Origin: an uncultured Verrucomicrobiota bacterium
GTDB taxonomy: Bacteria > Verrucomicrobiota > Verrucomicrobiia > Limisphaerales > UBA9464
Assembly: GCA_903896505.1 (NCBI GenBank)
Contig: CAITXU010000266.1
Span: forward strand, 1-60,334
DNA: 60,334 nt
Reading direction: 5' to 3'
A program made the position numbers and the translations under genes. Shown here in pieces: positions 24,701-31,804 of the stretch (position 1 is its first letter; every line of letters begins with the position of its first letter). Under the pieces are notes generated by a model. The model was not told where the DNA came from, made no database searches, and was given only the letters and a program-made list of their open reading frames with translations.

Positions 24701-27600
24701 TCGTCCGCCAGTTGGTCAAAGCGCACGCGTATTGGCGGATGAAAGGTCTAACCACGGACTTGGTCATTCTCAATGAAGACATATCGGTCTACCGGCAATC
24801 CTTGCACGAACAGGTCACGAGTCTCGTATCCACAGGCATCGGTGCCCAACTCCTCGACAAGCCGGGCGGCATTTTTGTCCGTCATCTCGAGCAGATGTCG
24901 CATGAGGACCGCATCCTTTTGCAATCAGTGGCGCGTGTTTATCTGGATGACGAACGCGGAACCTTGGCGGATCAGGTGGAACCTCATCTTGCCTTGGTTT
25001 CGCTCGTTCCCCTGTTGATTCCGACCCGGATGGCAGAAGTGGAGTCCATGCCACCGATGCCGAATCCAGTTCTGCGATTTCCCAACGGTCTGGGCGGCTT
25101 CTCCGAAGACGGGAAGGAATACATCATCTGTCTGGAGTCAGGGCGTGCCACACCCGCGCCATGGGTCAATGTCATCGCGAACCCGACGTTTGGGACGGTG
25201 GTCTCGGAAAGCGGTTCGGCCTACACCTGGGTGGAAAATTCTCACGAGTTCCGACTGACACCCTGGAGCAATGACCTGGTCTCGGATACGCCGGGCGAAG
25301 CCTTGTATCTTCGGGATGAGGATACCGGCCAATTTTGGTCACCCACTCCGCTCCCGGTGCGGGGCAGTACTCCGTACATCGTCCGCCACGGGTTCGGCTA
25401 CAGCACGTTTGAACACAGCGAAAACGGCATCCACTCGGAGCTGACCATCTTTGTCGCAATGGATGCGCCCGTGAAATTCTCGTGTTTGAAATTGCGGAAT
25501 GACACCGGACGAACCCGTCGGATTTCCATCACCGGCTATTGGGAATGGGTCCTGGGTGAGTCACGCCCCAAAACACTTCTCCATGTGCAAACGGAGGTGG
25601 ATTTCAAGACCGGCGCTCTGCTCGCTCGAAATTATTATAACACCGAATTTCCCGACCGGATCGCCTTTGTCGATGTGAGCGATTCGGTGCGCACCGTCAC
25701 CGGCGACCGCCGGGAATTCATCGGCGGCAACGGCAATCTGGCCAACCCCGCTGCCCTTCGACGTTCGCGACTTTCAGGAAGGGTGGGTGCCGGATTAGAC
25801 CCCTGCGGCGCAGTCCAAGTGGTGCTGGAATTGGCGGATGGGCAGGAGCGTGAAATCACCTTCCGCCTGGGTGTGGGCCGGGGATTGCCGGATGTCCACA
25901 GTTTGATCCAACGCTATCGCCGTCTGGACGCCACCAGTATCGCCCTGGCGCAGGTCCGCACCCATTGGCAACGGTTGCTGGGTACCATCCAAATTGAAAC
26001 GCCCAACCCCGCCGCCGATTTCATGGCCAACGGATGGCTCCTGTACCAAACCCTGAGTTGTCGTCTCTGGGCTCGGACAGGGTTTTATCAATCGGGGGGA
26101 GCCTACGGATTCCGCGACCAGCTCCAGGATGTCATGGCCTTGGTTCATGCGGCACCGGCTCTGACCCGCGAACACCTGCTCCGTGCGGCTGCTCACCAGT
26201 TCCGGGAGGGGGACGTTCAACATTGGTGGCACCCTCCCTCTGGAAGGGGGGTTCGGACTCACTTTTCCGACGATTTCCTGTGGCTGCCCTATGTGACCTG
26301 CCGATATGTCGAATGCGTCGGTGACCGAGCCGTTTTGGACGAGAAGATCGGGTTGCTCGAAGCCCGCCCCCTGAAACCGGAGGAAGAGGCCTACTACGAT
26401 CAACCCAATTCGGCGGAGGAATCCATCACACTTTACGAACACGGCGTACGTGCCATCGAGCGGGGTCTCCGTTTCGGCTCGCACGGGCTTCCGTTGATGG
26501 GTTGTGGCGACTGGAATGACGGGATGAATCGGGTGGGGAACGAAGGCCGAGGTGAAAGTGTTTGGCTGGCCTTCTTCCTTTACGATGTCCTGATTCGATT
26601 TGAACGACTCTCCCGGCAACGTGGGGATGCGGTGTTTGCGGATCGTTGTCTGGCCGAGGCATCCCGGCTTCAGAAGAACATTGAAGCAGGAGCATGGGAT
26701 GGGGATTGGTATCGACGCGCCTATTTTGACAGCGGCGAACCGTTGGGCTCGCACCTGAATGCCGAGTGCCGGATCGATTCCCTGCCGCAGAGCTGGGCCG
26801 TCCTGAGCGGTGCTGCCGATCCTGCCCGGGCGCGCACGGCCATGGGTCAGGTGGACCGTCAGCTGGTTCATCGCGCAGACCGCTTGATCCAATTGTTCGA
26901 TCCGCCGTTCGACAAATCCTCAATGAATCCCGGCTACATCAAGGGATATATTCCCGGAATCCGGGAAAACGGGGGTCAGTACACCCACGCCGCGGTGTGG
27001 TCGGTGATGGCATTCGCCCTGTTGGACCAGAACGACCTGGCTTGGGAATTGTTCGGCTTGATCAATCCCGTTCTCCACGGTGCCTCGCCAGCCGGAATCG
27101 CGACCTATCAGGTGGAACCGTATGTGGTGGCGGCGGACGTCTATTCAGGTGCGACGCATCAAGGGCGCGGTGGTTGGACCTGGTACACGGGCTCGGCCGG
27201 TTGGATGTACCGGCTCCTGGTGGAAACGCTGCTGGGCCTCAACCGGACCGGCGATCAGCTCATCCTGAAACCGCATCTGCCCCACGACTGGAACGAATGC
27301 ACGTTGCACTATCGCTTTCATGACACCGTTTATCACATCCATGTCTCCCGTCCCGGTCAACCGTCCGTTTCCGGAGGCCTCTTGACCCTGGATGGACAGG
27401 AGCTACCGGGGGTCGTTCTTCCGTTGAAGAACGACCGCCGCGAGCATGTGGTTCATTTGGTCTTGGGCAACGCGACGTCTCGGATTGACCCAGTCTCGGA
27501 CACTCCACCGATGGGCGAAATTCTTCAAGGACCGGTGACGGTGGGTTCCGAAGTAAACGGCACCGTTCCCCGTCCTGATCCCAGGGTTACATCCCCATGA
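18751..27600 (+). CDS. ndvB: Cyclic beta-1,2-glucan synthase, NdvB/ChvB type
   Basis: 2949 residues, close to the about 2800-2900 of NdvB/Cgs. The N-terminal cytoplasmic part is followed by membrane segments (about 410-470). The GT84 glycosyltransferase domain has VITLDSDTQLPRDAA (DSD near 632) and RHRWIRGDWQ near 777. More membrane segments lie at about 820-880 and 945-1010. A glucoamylase-like segment (about 1450-1570) contains GYNRTDVELNYQYRAFGVPG, YGFYEAIDYTPTR and SYMVHHQGMSLLAL. Two beta-sandwich regions and a C-terminal GH94 barrel follow, with GDWNDGMNRVG near 2586 carrying the catalytic Asp. It makes and cyclises linear beta-1,2-glucan from UDP-glucose. No exporter gene (NdvA) is adjacent. 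The stop overlaps convergent fabI by 14 bases. Confidence 0.93.
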   Translation: MIQTLFSIVPGWVARYLHPVRGEAPLRGDLMSAEQLVRHARTLAEGHEVVIRHRDNRLLSCLDSNEAVLRNFNRSTLLIGRERHLTPAAEWLLDNFYLIEEQIQLARRHLPSGYSRELPRLVRGPSHGLPRVYDIILELIAHVDAQIDAEPLSSFIDAYQSVAWLKLGELWAIPIMLRLGLIENLQRIANRLTLARADRDSAVSWVHRLQEMTGKQPSGLVIVVAEMANADLSLSCSFVAEFCQRLSRQSPVLQLARSWLDQRLSEKGTSIELLIHQESQGQAADQVSVSHCISSLRLLSTMDWMRFVESHSRVETILRSDPAAVYPEMDFQTRDSYRHAVESLARHGNASEPAAAEKAIERAAECARSFGIGARSAHVGYHLVDRGANALRSDLSVRLPWSSRVEAVLLRHPLLFYCGGVCSLTLLALLAWSFRAETSEVPDGIFLLFIPLVLIGASQFAVSLTNLLCGWWVKPRLLPRLDYSRGLPSDRRTMVVVPALISNVDEVNQLIGNLEIHHLANPDAHLHFALLTDFLDSPTETTPQDAMVLEKARLGIVALNQRHSVAGRSVFYLLHRSRRWNAGEGLWMGYERKRGKLSEFNSLLRRGAADCFSTVVGEPGIFSTVRYVITLDSDTQLPRDAACQLIGIMSHRLNRPEFDPVRGIVIEGYGILQPRVGVSLPTARRTWFARLFAGDSGIDPYTRAVSDLYQDLFREGSFVGKGIYDVDAFERVMAGRFPENTVLSHDLLESCHARSALVSDVEFYEGFPARYSVDTARRHRWIRGDWQAIRWLLRRTPGADGGFQPNPLTFLSQWKLLDNLRRSLVPAALTAFLLGSWLLLPSLSLEAVLVVLGVMALPALLTALGSALSKPEENPTELHLCQVGLSVVQQLGQLVLNLAFLPCDAALNLDAIIRTLTRLFITRRRLMEWRSSGESARSDTVGLLQSYVSMVSAPLVAILGGTAIWIVQPGSFPVAAPFLILWWLGPGLAWWISRPIPSIPPALSTEQIQFLGITARRTWRFFETFVNADEHWLPPDNFQEIPEGRVASRTSPTNMGLALLANLTACDFGYQSTGMLLRRTRDALTTMERMDRHRGHFYNWYHTRSLQPLIPLYISSVDSGNLAGHLLTLSSGLRELADLPMDLQNPSRGLLDTVRVLRLAGAPPASVDEIEAVLAESTEGLQAAEHRLTEALRLTEALLSTPLEPGNLWGDWADALRRNCQDHRTDLVFLAPWLLETDFSAPTDGGLKSVREASELEFESLLDPLDFPLGLRKWAERTLEIAAAIEAGYGTTAGVNRPVEAVRKASILVRGLRESAARSRERLMELEELARLCEGMAAMDFTFLFDFDRKLFSTGFRMAEHRCDSGYYDLLASEARLCSYVAIALGQIPQNHWFALGRLLVGGRCGPNLVSWSGSMFEYLMPMLVMPSFENTLLDRTCHAAVRQQIAYGRLRGVPWGISESGYNRTDVELNYQYRAFGVPGLGLKRGLSEDLVIAPYATALALMVDPVAACENLQRMDRDARCGTYGFYEAIDYTPTRLPPGETSATVRSYMVHHQGMSLLALAQLLKDGPMQRRFLACPVLKASDLLLQERVPRSVPGVYTEDLSLETAHTLAVENESMMRVFTDTSPPAPEVQLLSNGRYHVLISSTGGGYGRWKDLAVTRWQEDSTCDGSGTFVYLREPATGEFWSATHQPTLRTLHGSEAIFTEARAEFRHRHRELDVHLAISVSPEDDVELRRLTITNHSLLPRQLEVTSYLEPVLALASSDAAHPLFSKLFLQTEFEASTSALLCTRRARSQEEKPPWMLHLLVVAGGEVGGITCETDRARFVGRCGSLVRPDAMTRDTPFSNTVGAVPDPILSLRRTVRLAPYQTLVVDLVTGVAESREAALALIERYQGPRMADRGFDLAWTHGQVTLRHLDATEGEAQLYSRLASALVYADPVRRANAGVLRGNRRGQNALWSYGISGDLPILLLRISDVNKIELVRQLVKAHAYWRMKGLTTDLVILNEDISVYRQSLHEQVTSLVSTGIGAQLLDKPGGIFVRHLEQMSHEDRILLQSVARVYLDDERGTLADQVEPHLALVSLVPLLIPTRMAEVESMPPMPNPVLRFPNGLGGFSEDGKEYIICLESGRATPAPWVNVIANPTFGTVVSESGSAYTWVENSHEFRLTPWSNDLVSDTPGEALYLRDEDTGQFWSPTPLPVRGSTPYIVRHGFGYSTFEHSENGIHSELTIFVAMDAPVKFSCLKLRNDTGRTRRISITGYWEWVLGESRPKTLLHVQTEVDFKTGALLARNYYNTEFPDRIAFVDVSDSVRTVTGDRREFIGGNGNLANPAALRRSRLSGRVGAGLDPCGAVQVVLELADGQEREITFRLGVGRGLPDVHSLIQRYRRLDATSIALAQVRTHWQRLLGTIQIETPNPAADFMANGWLLYQTLSCRLWARTGFYQSGGAYGFRDQLQDVMALVHAAPALTREHLLRAAAHQFREGDVQHWWHPPSGRGVRTHFSDDFLWLPYVTCRYVECVGDRAVLDEKIGLLEARPLKPEEEAYYDQPNSAEESITLYEHGVRAIERGLRFGSHGLPLMGCGDWNDGMNRVGNEGRGESVWLAFFLYDVLIRFERLSRQRGDAVFADRCLAEASRLQKNIEAGAWDGDWYRRAYFDSGEPLGSHLNAECRIDSLPQSWAVLSGAADPARARTAMGQVDRQLVHRADRLIQLFDPPFDKSSMNPGYIKGYIPGIRENGGQYTHAAVWSVMAFALLDQNDLAWELFGLINPVLHGASPAGIATYQVEPYVVAADVYSGATHQGRGGWTWYTGSAGWMYRLLVETLLGLNRTGDQLILKPHLPHDWNECTLHYRFHDTVYHIHVSRPGQPSVSGGLLTLDGQELPGVVLPLKNDRREHVVHLVLGNATSRIDPVSDTPPMGEILQGPVTVGSEVNGTVPRPDPRVTSP

Positions 27601-28357
27601 TTTGATAGCCGCAGTCCACGTACAGGACTTGGCCGGTGATGGCGGCGGCCCCGTCGCTGGCAAGGAAAGCCCCGGTGTGACCCAACTCATCCGGCAGCAC
27701 ATTGCGCTTGAGGGGGGCGTGTGCCTCGTAGTGCTTCAACATCTCGGACAGCCCGGAAATGCCTCGGGCGGCGAGGGTGTTCATCGGACCGGCACTGATG
27801 CAGTTGACCCGAATTTTGCGAGAGCCAAGGCTGTAGGCGAGGTAACGGGTGCTGGCCTCCAGAGCCGCCTTGGCCACACCCATGACATTGTAGTGGGGAA
27901 TCACCTTCTCGGCGCCGTAATAGGTCATGGCGACAATACTTCCTCCCGACGTCATCAAGGGTGCAGCCGCCCGGGACAGGGCGACCAGGGAATAGGCGCT
28001 GACGTCATGGGCCACCCGAAAGGCCTCGCGGGAGGTGTGCAGGAAATCCCCTTCGAGGGCTTCGCGCGGCGCAAAGGCAACGCTGTGCAGGAGGAGGTCC
28101 AGACGGCCAAATTTCTCCCGGAGTTGGGTGAACACGGCCTCGATTTGAGAATCCTGGGTGACATCGCAGGGCAAAATCAGGGTGTCGGGACCAAAGGTGC
28201 CGGCCAATTCCTCCACGTTTTCCTTGAGGCGTTCCCCTTGGTAGGTAAATGCAAGGGTCGCTCCTTCGCGTTTCCAAGCCTGGGCGATGGCCCAGGCGAT
28301 GGAGCGCTTGTTGGCGACTCCGAACACAACGCCGATCTTGCCGGTGAGCAATGACAT
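27587..28357 (-). CDS. fabI: Enoyl-ACP reductase (NADH)
   Basis: 256 residues from the ATG at 28357 (a TTG at 28366 is possible). It is a short-chain reductase of FabI type. GVANKRSIAWAIAQAW binds the dinucleotide, CDVT follows at 64-67, and the catalytic Tyr-6-Tyr-6-Lys is at Y146 or Y147, Y156 and K163 (TYYGAEKVIPHYNVMGVAK), the same spacing as E. coli FabI. It reduces the trans-2 double bond in the last step of each fatty acid elongation round. It is monocistronic and convergent with the glucan synthase gene. Confidence 0.95.
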   Translation of the reverse strand: MSLLTGKIGVVFGVANKRSIAWAIAQAWKREGATLAFTYQGERLKENVEELAGTFGPDTLILPCDVTQDSQIEAVFTQLREKFGRLDLLLHSVAFAPREALEGDFLHTSREAFRVAHDVSAYSLVALSRAAAPLMTSGGSIVAMTYYGAEKVIPHYNVMGVAKAALEASTRYLAYSLGSRKIRVNCISAGPMNTLAARGISGLSEMLKHYEAHAPLKRNVLPDELGHTGAFLASDGAAAITGQVLYVDCGYQIMGM

Positions 28358-28530
28358 AGTCCGCAAGACTTAGGCGATTCCCAGAGGGACCGCAAGCACC
28401 GGAACCAGGCAGGATGGTCATCCGTCGAGGGACCACCTTCAACAAAGGAGCCATTCGAGCGGAACTGGAAGCGAATCGAGACGTGCCTGTGGCTTGCGGC
28501 CAAAGGAATTCCCCGGCTATCTGTTGGTGC

Positions 28531-29157
28531 ATGTCAGCGACCGGCGAATCGTTCCCACCCCAAGGCCAGCCTTTGTCCCGGTCTGAATCCATCGTCCGCG
28601 GTGCCTGGGGCTTTGGAGTCACCGGCGTGGTCGCCTTTTCCATCTGGGCACTGGCGGGTGGGTGGTTTGGACATCACGGCGGCGAGGGATTCCTCTACGC
28701 GGCCATCGCCTTCGCCTTCCTCGGCTTGGCGGGCCTCCTCCTCCACCCGCTGATATCCGGCCCGGGGTCATTCCGGCGCTTCTACCTTCTCTTCATCCCG
28801 GCCTTTTTGGCTTATTCCGTCATCTGGAGCGCTGCCTGGTTCGCTGCCGGATTTGGGTGGGGCGAGGTCTTGGGCTCCCTGGTGGGCTCCCTGGCGTTCG
28901 TCGCTGTCCTGGGACGATTTCGCGGCGGCATCCGGCCATTCCTGGCAGCGGGCCTTGTTCTCTTTGTGGTCCACTTCTCGACTTACTGGATCGGCGGGCA
29001 GATCGCCTATCGTCTCATGGGTCCCCACGGTTCCGATCTCCTACCCGGCGTGGATGCCGGAACTCGTGCCCTCATCGCAAAACTGCTCTGGGGTCTGTTC
29101 TACGGAACCGGTTTCGGGGCGGGCCTGGGAAATGCCCTCTTTGTCTTCCGGAACTAA
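28531..29157 (+). CDS. Polytopic membrane protein, unknown function
   Basis: 208 residues from the ATG at 28531; the frame is open back to 28414. About six hydrophobic segments: WGFGVTGVVAFSIWALAG, LYAAIAFAFLGLAGLLL, FYLLFIPAFLAYSVIWSAAWF, LGSLVGSLAFVAVL, FLAAGLVLFVVHFSTYWIG and LLWGLFYGTGFGAGLGNALF. I do not recognise a family. It lies divergently from fabI with about 170 bases between. Confidence 0.65.
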   Translation: MSATGESFPPQGQPLSRSESIVRGAWGFGVTGVVAFSIWALAGGWFGHHGGEGFLYAAIAFAFLGLAGLLLHPLISGPGSFRRFYLLFIPAFLAYSVIWSAAWFAAGFGWGEVLGSLVGSLAFVAVLGRFRGGIRPFLAAGLVLFVVHFSTYWIGGQIAYRLMGPHGSDLLPGVDAGTRALIAKLLWGLFYGTGFGAGLGNALFVFRN

Positions 29158-29209
29158 GGTTCCGGGTCTTGGTCGCCGGGGTTTCGAGTTTTTGGCTGCC
29201 CAAAGTGGA

Positions 29210-29226
29210 AGCGGCGTCCCGCCGCT
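29210..29226. repeat. TCC-loop hairpin
   Basis: Perfect stem AGCGGCG/CGCCGCT with a TCC loop; same stem as 18367-18383 (loop TCT). Confidence 0.7.
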
Positions 29227-29230
29227 CCTC

Positions 29231-29277
29231 GGTGGGACGCGCTCCTGCAAGTCCCCAATCATTGCAGGGATCATGAC
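29231..29277 (-). repeat. 45-bp dispersed repeat, copy B
   Basis: Reverse complement of the block at 13338-13384 with a few differences. Confidence 0.75.
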
Positions 29278-29455
29278 GTCTCCCATTCTCAGGGCACATC
29301 ATTATCAAGGCTCCTTCCAAGCCGGGGGAGGTACAATACGCTCCCGCCATGAGCTCAGCTGCAGTTGTATCCAGCCTGACCCCGAGCGCACCACCTGTGG
29401 CGTTTGAGGTCAGGAGAAGCATCACTTGCGGGGTTGGCGCGGTTCGGACCGCCAG

Positions 29456-29472
29456 GCGGACGAGACGTCCGC
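29456..29472. repeat. AGA-loop hairpin
   Basis: Perfect stem GCGGACG/CGTCCGC with an AGA loop, followed by ATTCCCGGG as at 13245-13259. Confidence 0.72.
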
Positions 29473-29633
29473 ATTCCCGGGATGGACCCGGTCCAAATCG
29501 CCTTGGAGCGCCCTACCGATGTAGTTCTGATTCAATCGGTTATGTCTGAAATACCAAGATGAGAAGAGAGCGGCTCTTTCGAAGACAAGAATGTCTCCAA
29601 TACGTCATTTGCCCGCCGACCTTGCGACGTAGC

Positions 29634-29675
29634 GCAGACATTCCTGTCTGCCGTTCCGCAGGTTTCCAAACCTGC
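29634..29675. repeat. Double hairpin GCAGACA + GCAGGTTT
   Basis: Two perfect hairpins six bases apart: GCAGACA-TTCC-TGTCTGC (29634-29651) and GCAGGTTT-CC-AAACCTGC (29658-29675). The same two stems occur, farther apart, at 11758-11886. Confidence 0.75.
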
Positions 29676-29759
29676 CGGGCCGACCGGTAAACCCAAACGC
29701 CACCGGAAATCTTGTGACCGACACCAGCCCATCGCGTCTGAAGCTGACGGCAAGGTCTA

Positions 29760-30641
29760 CTACGGCACCGCGTTGGCCGTCATCTTACGCCAGGCATCGA
29801 TTGAACGCCGACCATTCTCCTTGGGGTCCCCGGTTAACCCGTAGCCCTGAAGTCCAAAGGGTCCTTTATAGCCGAGAGCCCGGACCTCCCGGACCAGTCT
29901 TCCCACGTCATAGCTCCCCTGGCCGAGCGGTTGAATCAATTGTTTCCAGTCCAACCGCCGGGTATCCCCGCCGTCCGCTCCGTTGATGCTGACAAAGAAG
30001 AGCCGGGGAAGGGCGGCACGAATGGCGGGAAGCGGGTCCTTGTCTCCCTCCACCTTCAGAAAATGACAGAGGTTGAACGTGCTGCCGACCCCTGGACGAC
30101 CCAGTTTGTCCGCCACCCGGGCGGCGTCGTCCAGGCGTTCGACCCAGGTCCCCGTGTGGGGGTACAGGGCAATTCGGACTCCGCGCGGCTCGGCATAGTC
30201 GGCCAGCTCTTTGATTCGGAGAACAGCCACGGCGTCGCCCTCTGGATCGGACGAAGAAAAGGCCCGTCCGTTGCGGGTCACCTTTGGAACGGTCAGCCAG
30301 ACGGCGGCACCGCTGCCTTGGAGTTGGTCCACCAGTTTTTCAAACTGGCCGGTCCGTGCCGGACCGTCGGCATCGAGTTCGATTCCGATGTAGGTGTTAT
30401 AAAGCCGGAGCCCCTGAGCCTTTAAGGTCGATAGGACGGCGGTGACGTCGTAGCCCTCGGTGCTGAGCCCGTCGAAGCCGAGCGTTTTCAGCGCGGGGAC
30501 CAATTCGGTGGTTGGCAGCTTCAACCCGTTTTGAAAGGCAAAGAATTCCGGCGGATACCGTTCCACCTCGGCACCCATCGCCGTCGCCAGAATCAAAAGA
30601 CAACGGACAAAAACCACATATCGCAGGACCGCCCGAATCAT
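29760..30641 (-). CDS. Secreted TIM-barrel protein, sugar phosphate isomerase/epimerase family
   Basis: 293 residues. Residues 1-23 form a Sec signal (VVFVRCLLILATAMGA). The rest has an AP-endonuclease-2-like TIM barrel: LKTLGFDGLSTEGYD, RLYNTYIGIEL, VRIALYPHTGTWVERLDDAARVADKLGRPG (the pattern GxxxxxEPH/H is here LYPHTG), VGSTFNLCHFLKVEG and FVSINGADGG. The barrel family contains sugar isomerases and epimerases, but exported members of unknown substrate are common in this phylum. It lies 100 bases after the SLOG gene and on the same strand. Confidence 0.85.
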   Translation of the reverse strand: MIRAVLRYVVFVRCLLILATAMGAEVERYPPEFFAFQNGLKLPTTELVPALKTLGFDGLSTEGYDVTAVLSTLKAQGLRLYNTYIGIELDADGPARTGQFEKLVDQLQGSGAAVWLTVPKVTRNGRAFSSSDPEGDAVAVLRIKELADYAEPRGVRIALYPHTGTWVERLDDAARVADKLGRPGVGSTFNLCHFLKVEGDKDPLPAIRAALPRLFFVSINGADGGDTRRLDWKQLIQPLGQGSYDVGRLVREVRALGYKGPFGLQGYGLTGDPKENGRRSIDAWRKMTANAVP

Positions 30642-30742
30642 TCCTCTACCATTCAGCGAACCGTTACGAGGTCAAGCACAGCCCGGAACCAAAAACCCAG
30701 GACAGAGGGACCGGCCGGGACTGGCGTTTGATTGAACAGATG

Positions 30743-31792
30743 TCAGTGAAACTGCCCCGGACGAACCAATCCCCGGAGGTTGGAGACCCCGGACAGCATC
30801 CAGCCCATGGCAACATCCAGGATGGGAGTGGCCAGCATCTGGACATATCCATCAGTGTCCAGGCCGGCATTTTTTGCGAGAAGGTCGAGATTCAGACTCA
30901 ATTTTCCGAAGTAATCCTCCGCATTCCAACCGCCCCGAACGCTGGGGCCTTCAAGGATGTCGGAAATGGGATACTTTTCTGACATTCGGGTCATCAGTTC
31001 TGCCACTTCGGGGGCTGTAATAAAGGCTCTGTCGGCATTCATTTTCAGCTTCCTTTGGAGCAGCGTATCGGCGATCGCTTTGGCCGTTCCACCTAACGCA
31101 CTGCTGACAAATAAAGGTTGGCCTGCCTCGTGTGAGAAAATGGCTTCCTCAACGATGCCAGGCAACCTTCGCGCTCCAGCCGGTGCCGACATCATTGTGT
31201 TGAGATTTATGCCTGGCCCTCCCACAAAAAGCCGATATTCCGTCTGCCGCACGAGCTCCCGTCTCATGGATGTCAAAGCCCGAATTCGAGCGAACTGGCC
31301 CAAATCGGTTTGGGAGAATGCTTTGGCCTTCTCCCCATCCGCCTCCAAGTCCGGAAGAACATCTTCCATGCCGCGAGGAAGAACTTGAAGTATTTGGATA
31401 AGGCCTTGTTGAACTAGCCGCCGGGCCAGTGCTTCAGATACAGGTGGTGGCTGATCCGGCCAAGCCAGGAAATTGAGGATGGGCGGCGGAACGATGCCGG
31501 TGATCGGGTCAGGTTTCTCGGGTTTCAGTTGACGGAATATTCGGGCATCCCGGGCAAGATGGTTGAGGATGCCGTCCTCATCCCATCGACCAAGGGAATC
31601 CTTCCAAGAATGGCCCAGGACGAGCCGGGCACCCTCGAGCAGGAAGTTATTGGCTTCGTCGTATACGAATCGGTTGACGGCCCGGTTTTTGTCCCCCAGG
31701 GCCTTTGGCCAGTCGGGGTCATCCTCGTCGGGTGCGGATACAGACAATCCGAACCGGAGTCCGACATATTTTCTTGAATCAAAGTTCATCAT
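30743..31792 (-). CDS. Stand-alone SLOG-fold protein of a TIR cassette
   Basis: 349 residues. The Rossmann-like SLOG features are visible: an N-terminal strand with GLRFGLSVSAPDEDD followed by a helix FLLEGARLVLGHSW; a second strand YRLFVGGPGINLN (GG at 191-192) and the PGIVEEAIFSH motif at 211-221, then LFVSSALGGTAKAIADTL (GG at 234-235). The motifs PGIxEE and GGxA are what SLOG/LOG nucleotide-binding proteins share. A long region between 65 and 180 is an insert. No SIR2, TM or nuclease domain is present. It is the last gene of the TIR-TIR-SLOG operon, 12 bases after the previous stop. It would bind a nucleotide signal made by a TIR; this is inference from Thoeris. The subfamily (for example TPALS) is not settled. 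Confidence 0.72.
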   Translation of the reverse strand: MMNFDSRKYVGLRFGLSVSAPDEDDPDWPKALGDKNRAVNRFVYDEANNFLLEGARLVLGHSWKDSLGRWDEDGILNHLARDARIFRQLKPEKPDPITGIVPPPILNFLAWPDQPPPVSEALARRLVQQGLIQILQVLPRGMEDVLPDLEADGEKAKAFSQTDLGQFARIRALTSMRRELVRQTEYRLFVGGPGINLNTMMSAPAGARRLPGIVEEAIFSHEAGQPLFVSSALGGTAKAIADTLLQRKLKMNADRAFITAPEVAELMTRMSEKYPISDILEGPSVRGGWNAEDYFGKLSLNLDLLAKNAGLDTDGYVQMLATPILDVAMGWMLSGVSNLRGLVRPGQFH

Positions 31793-31804
31793 GGACCTTG
31801 GAGT

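Larger units (their letters stand above)
29158..29759. other. Repeat-rich gap
   Basis: No supported gene. It holds in order: hairpin AGCGGCG-TCC-CGCCGCT (29210-29226), an inverted copy of the 45-bp repeat (29231-29277), hairpin GCGGACG-AGA-CGTCCGC (29456-29472), hairpin GCAGACA-TTCC-TGTCTGC (29634-29651) and hairpin GCAGGTTT-CC-AAACCTGC (29658-29675). Several have counterparts in the 11.5-13.5 kb gaps. Confidence 0.65.

Noticed and set aside
27602..28354. Long plus-strand frame opposite fabI
   Set aside because: It is the complement of a clear FabI coding sequence and has no domain of its own.
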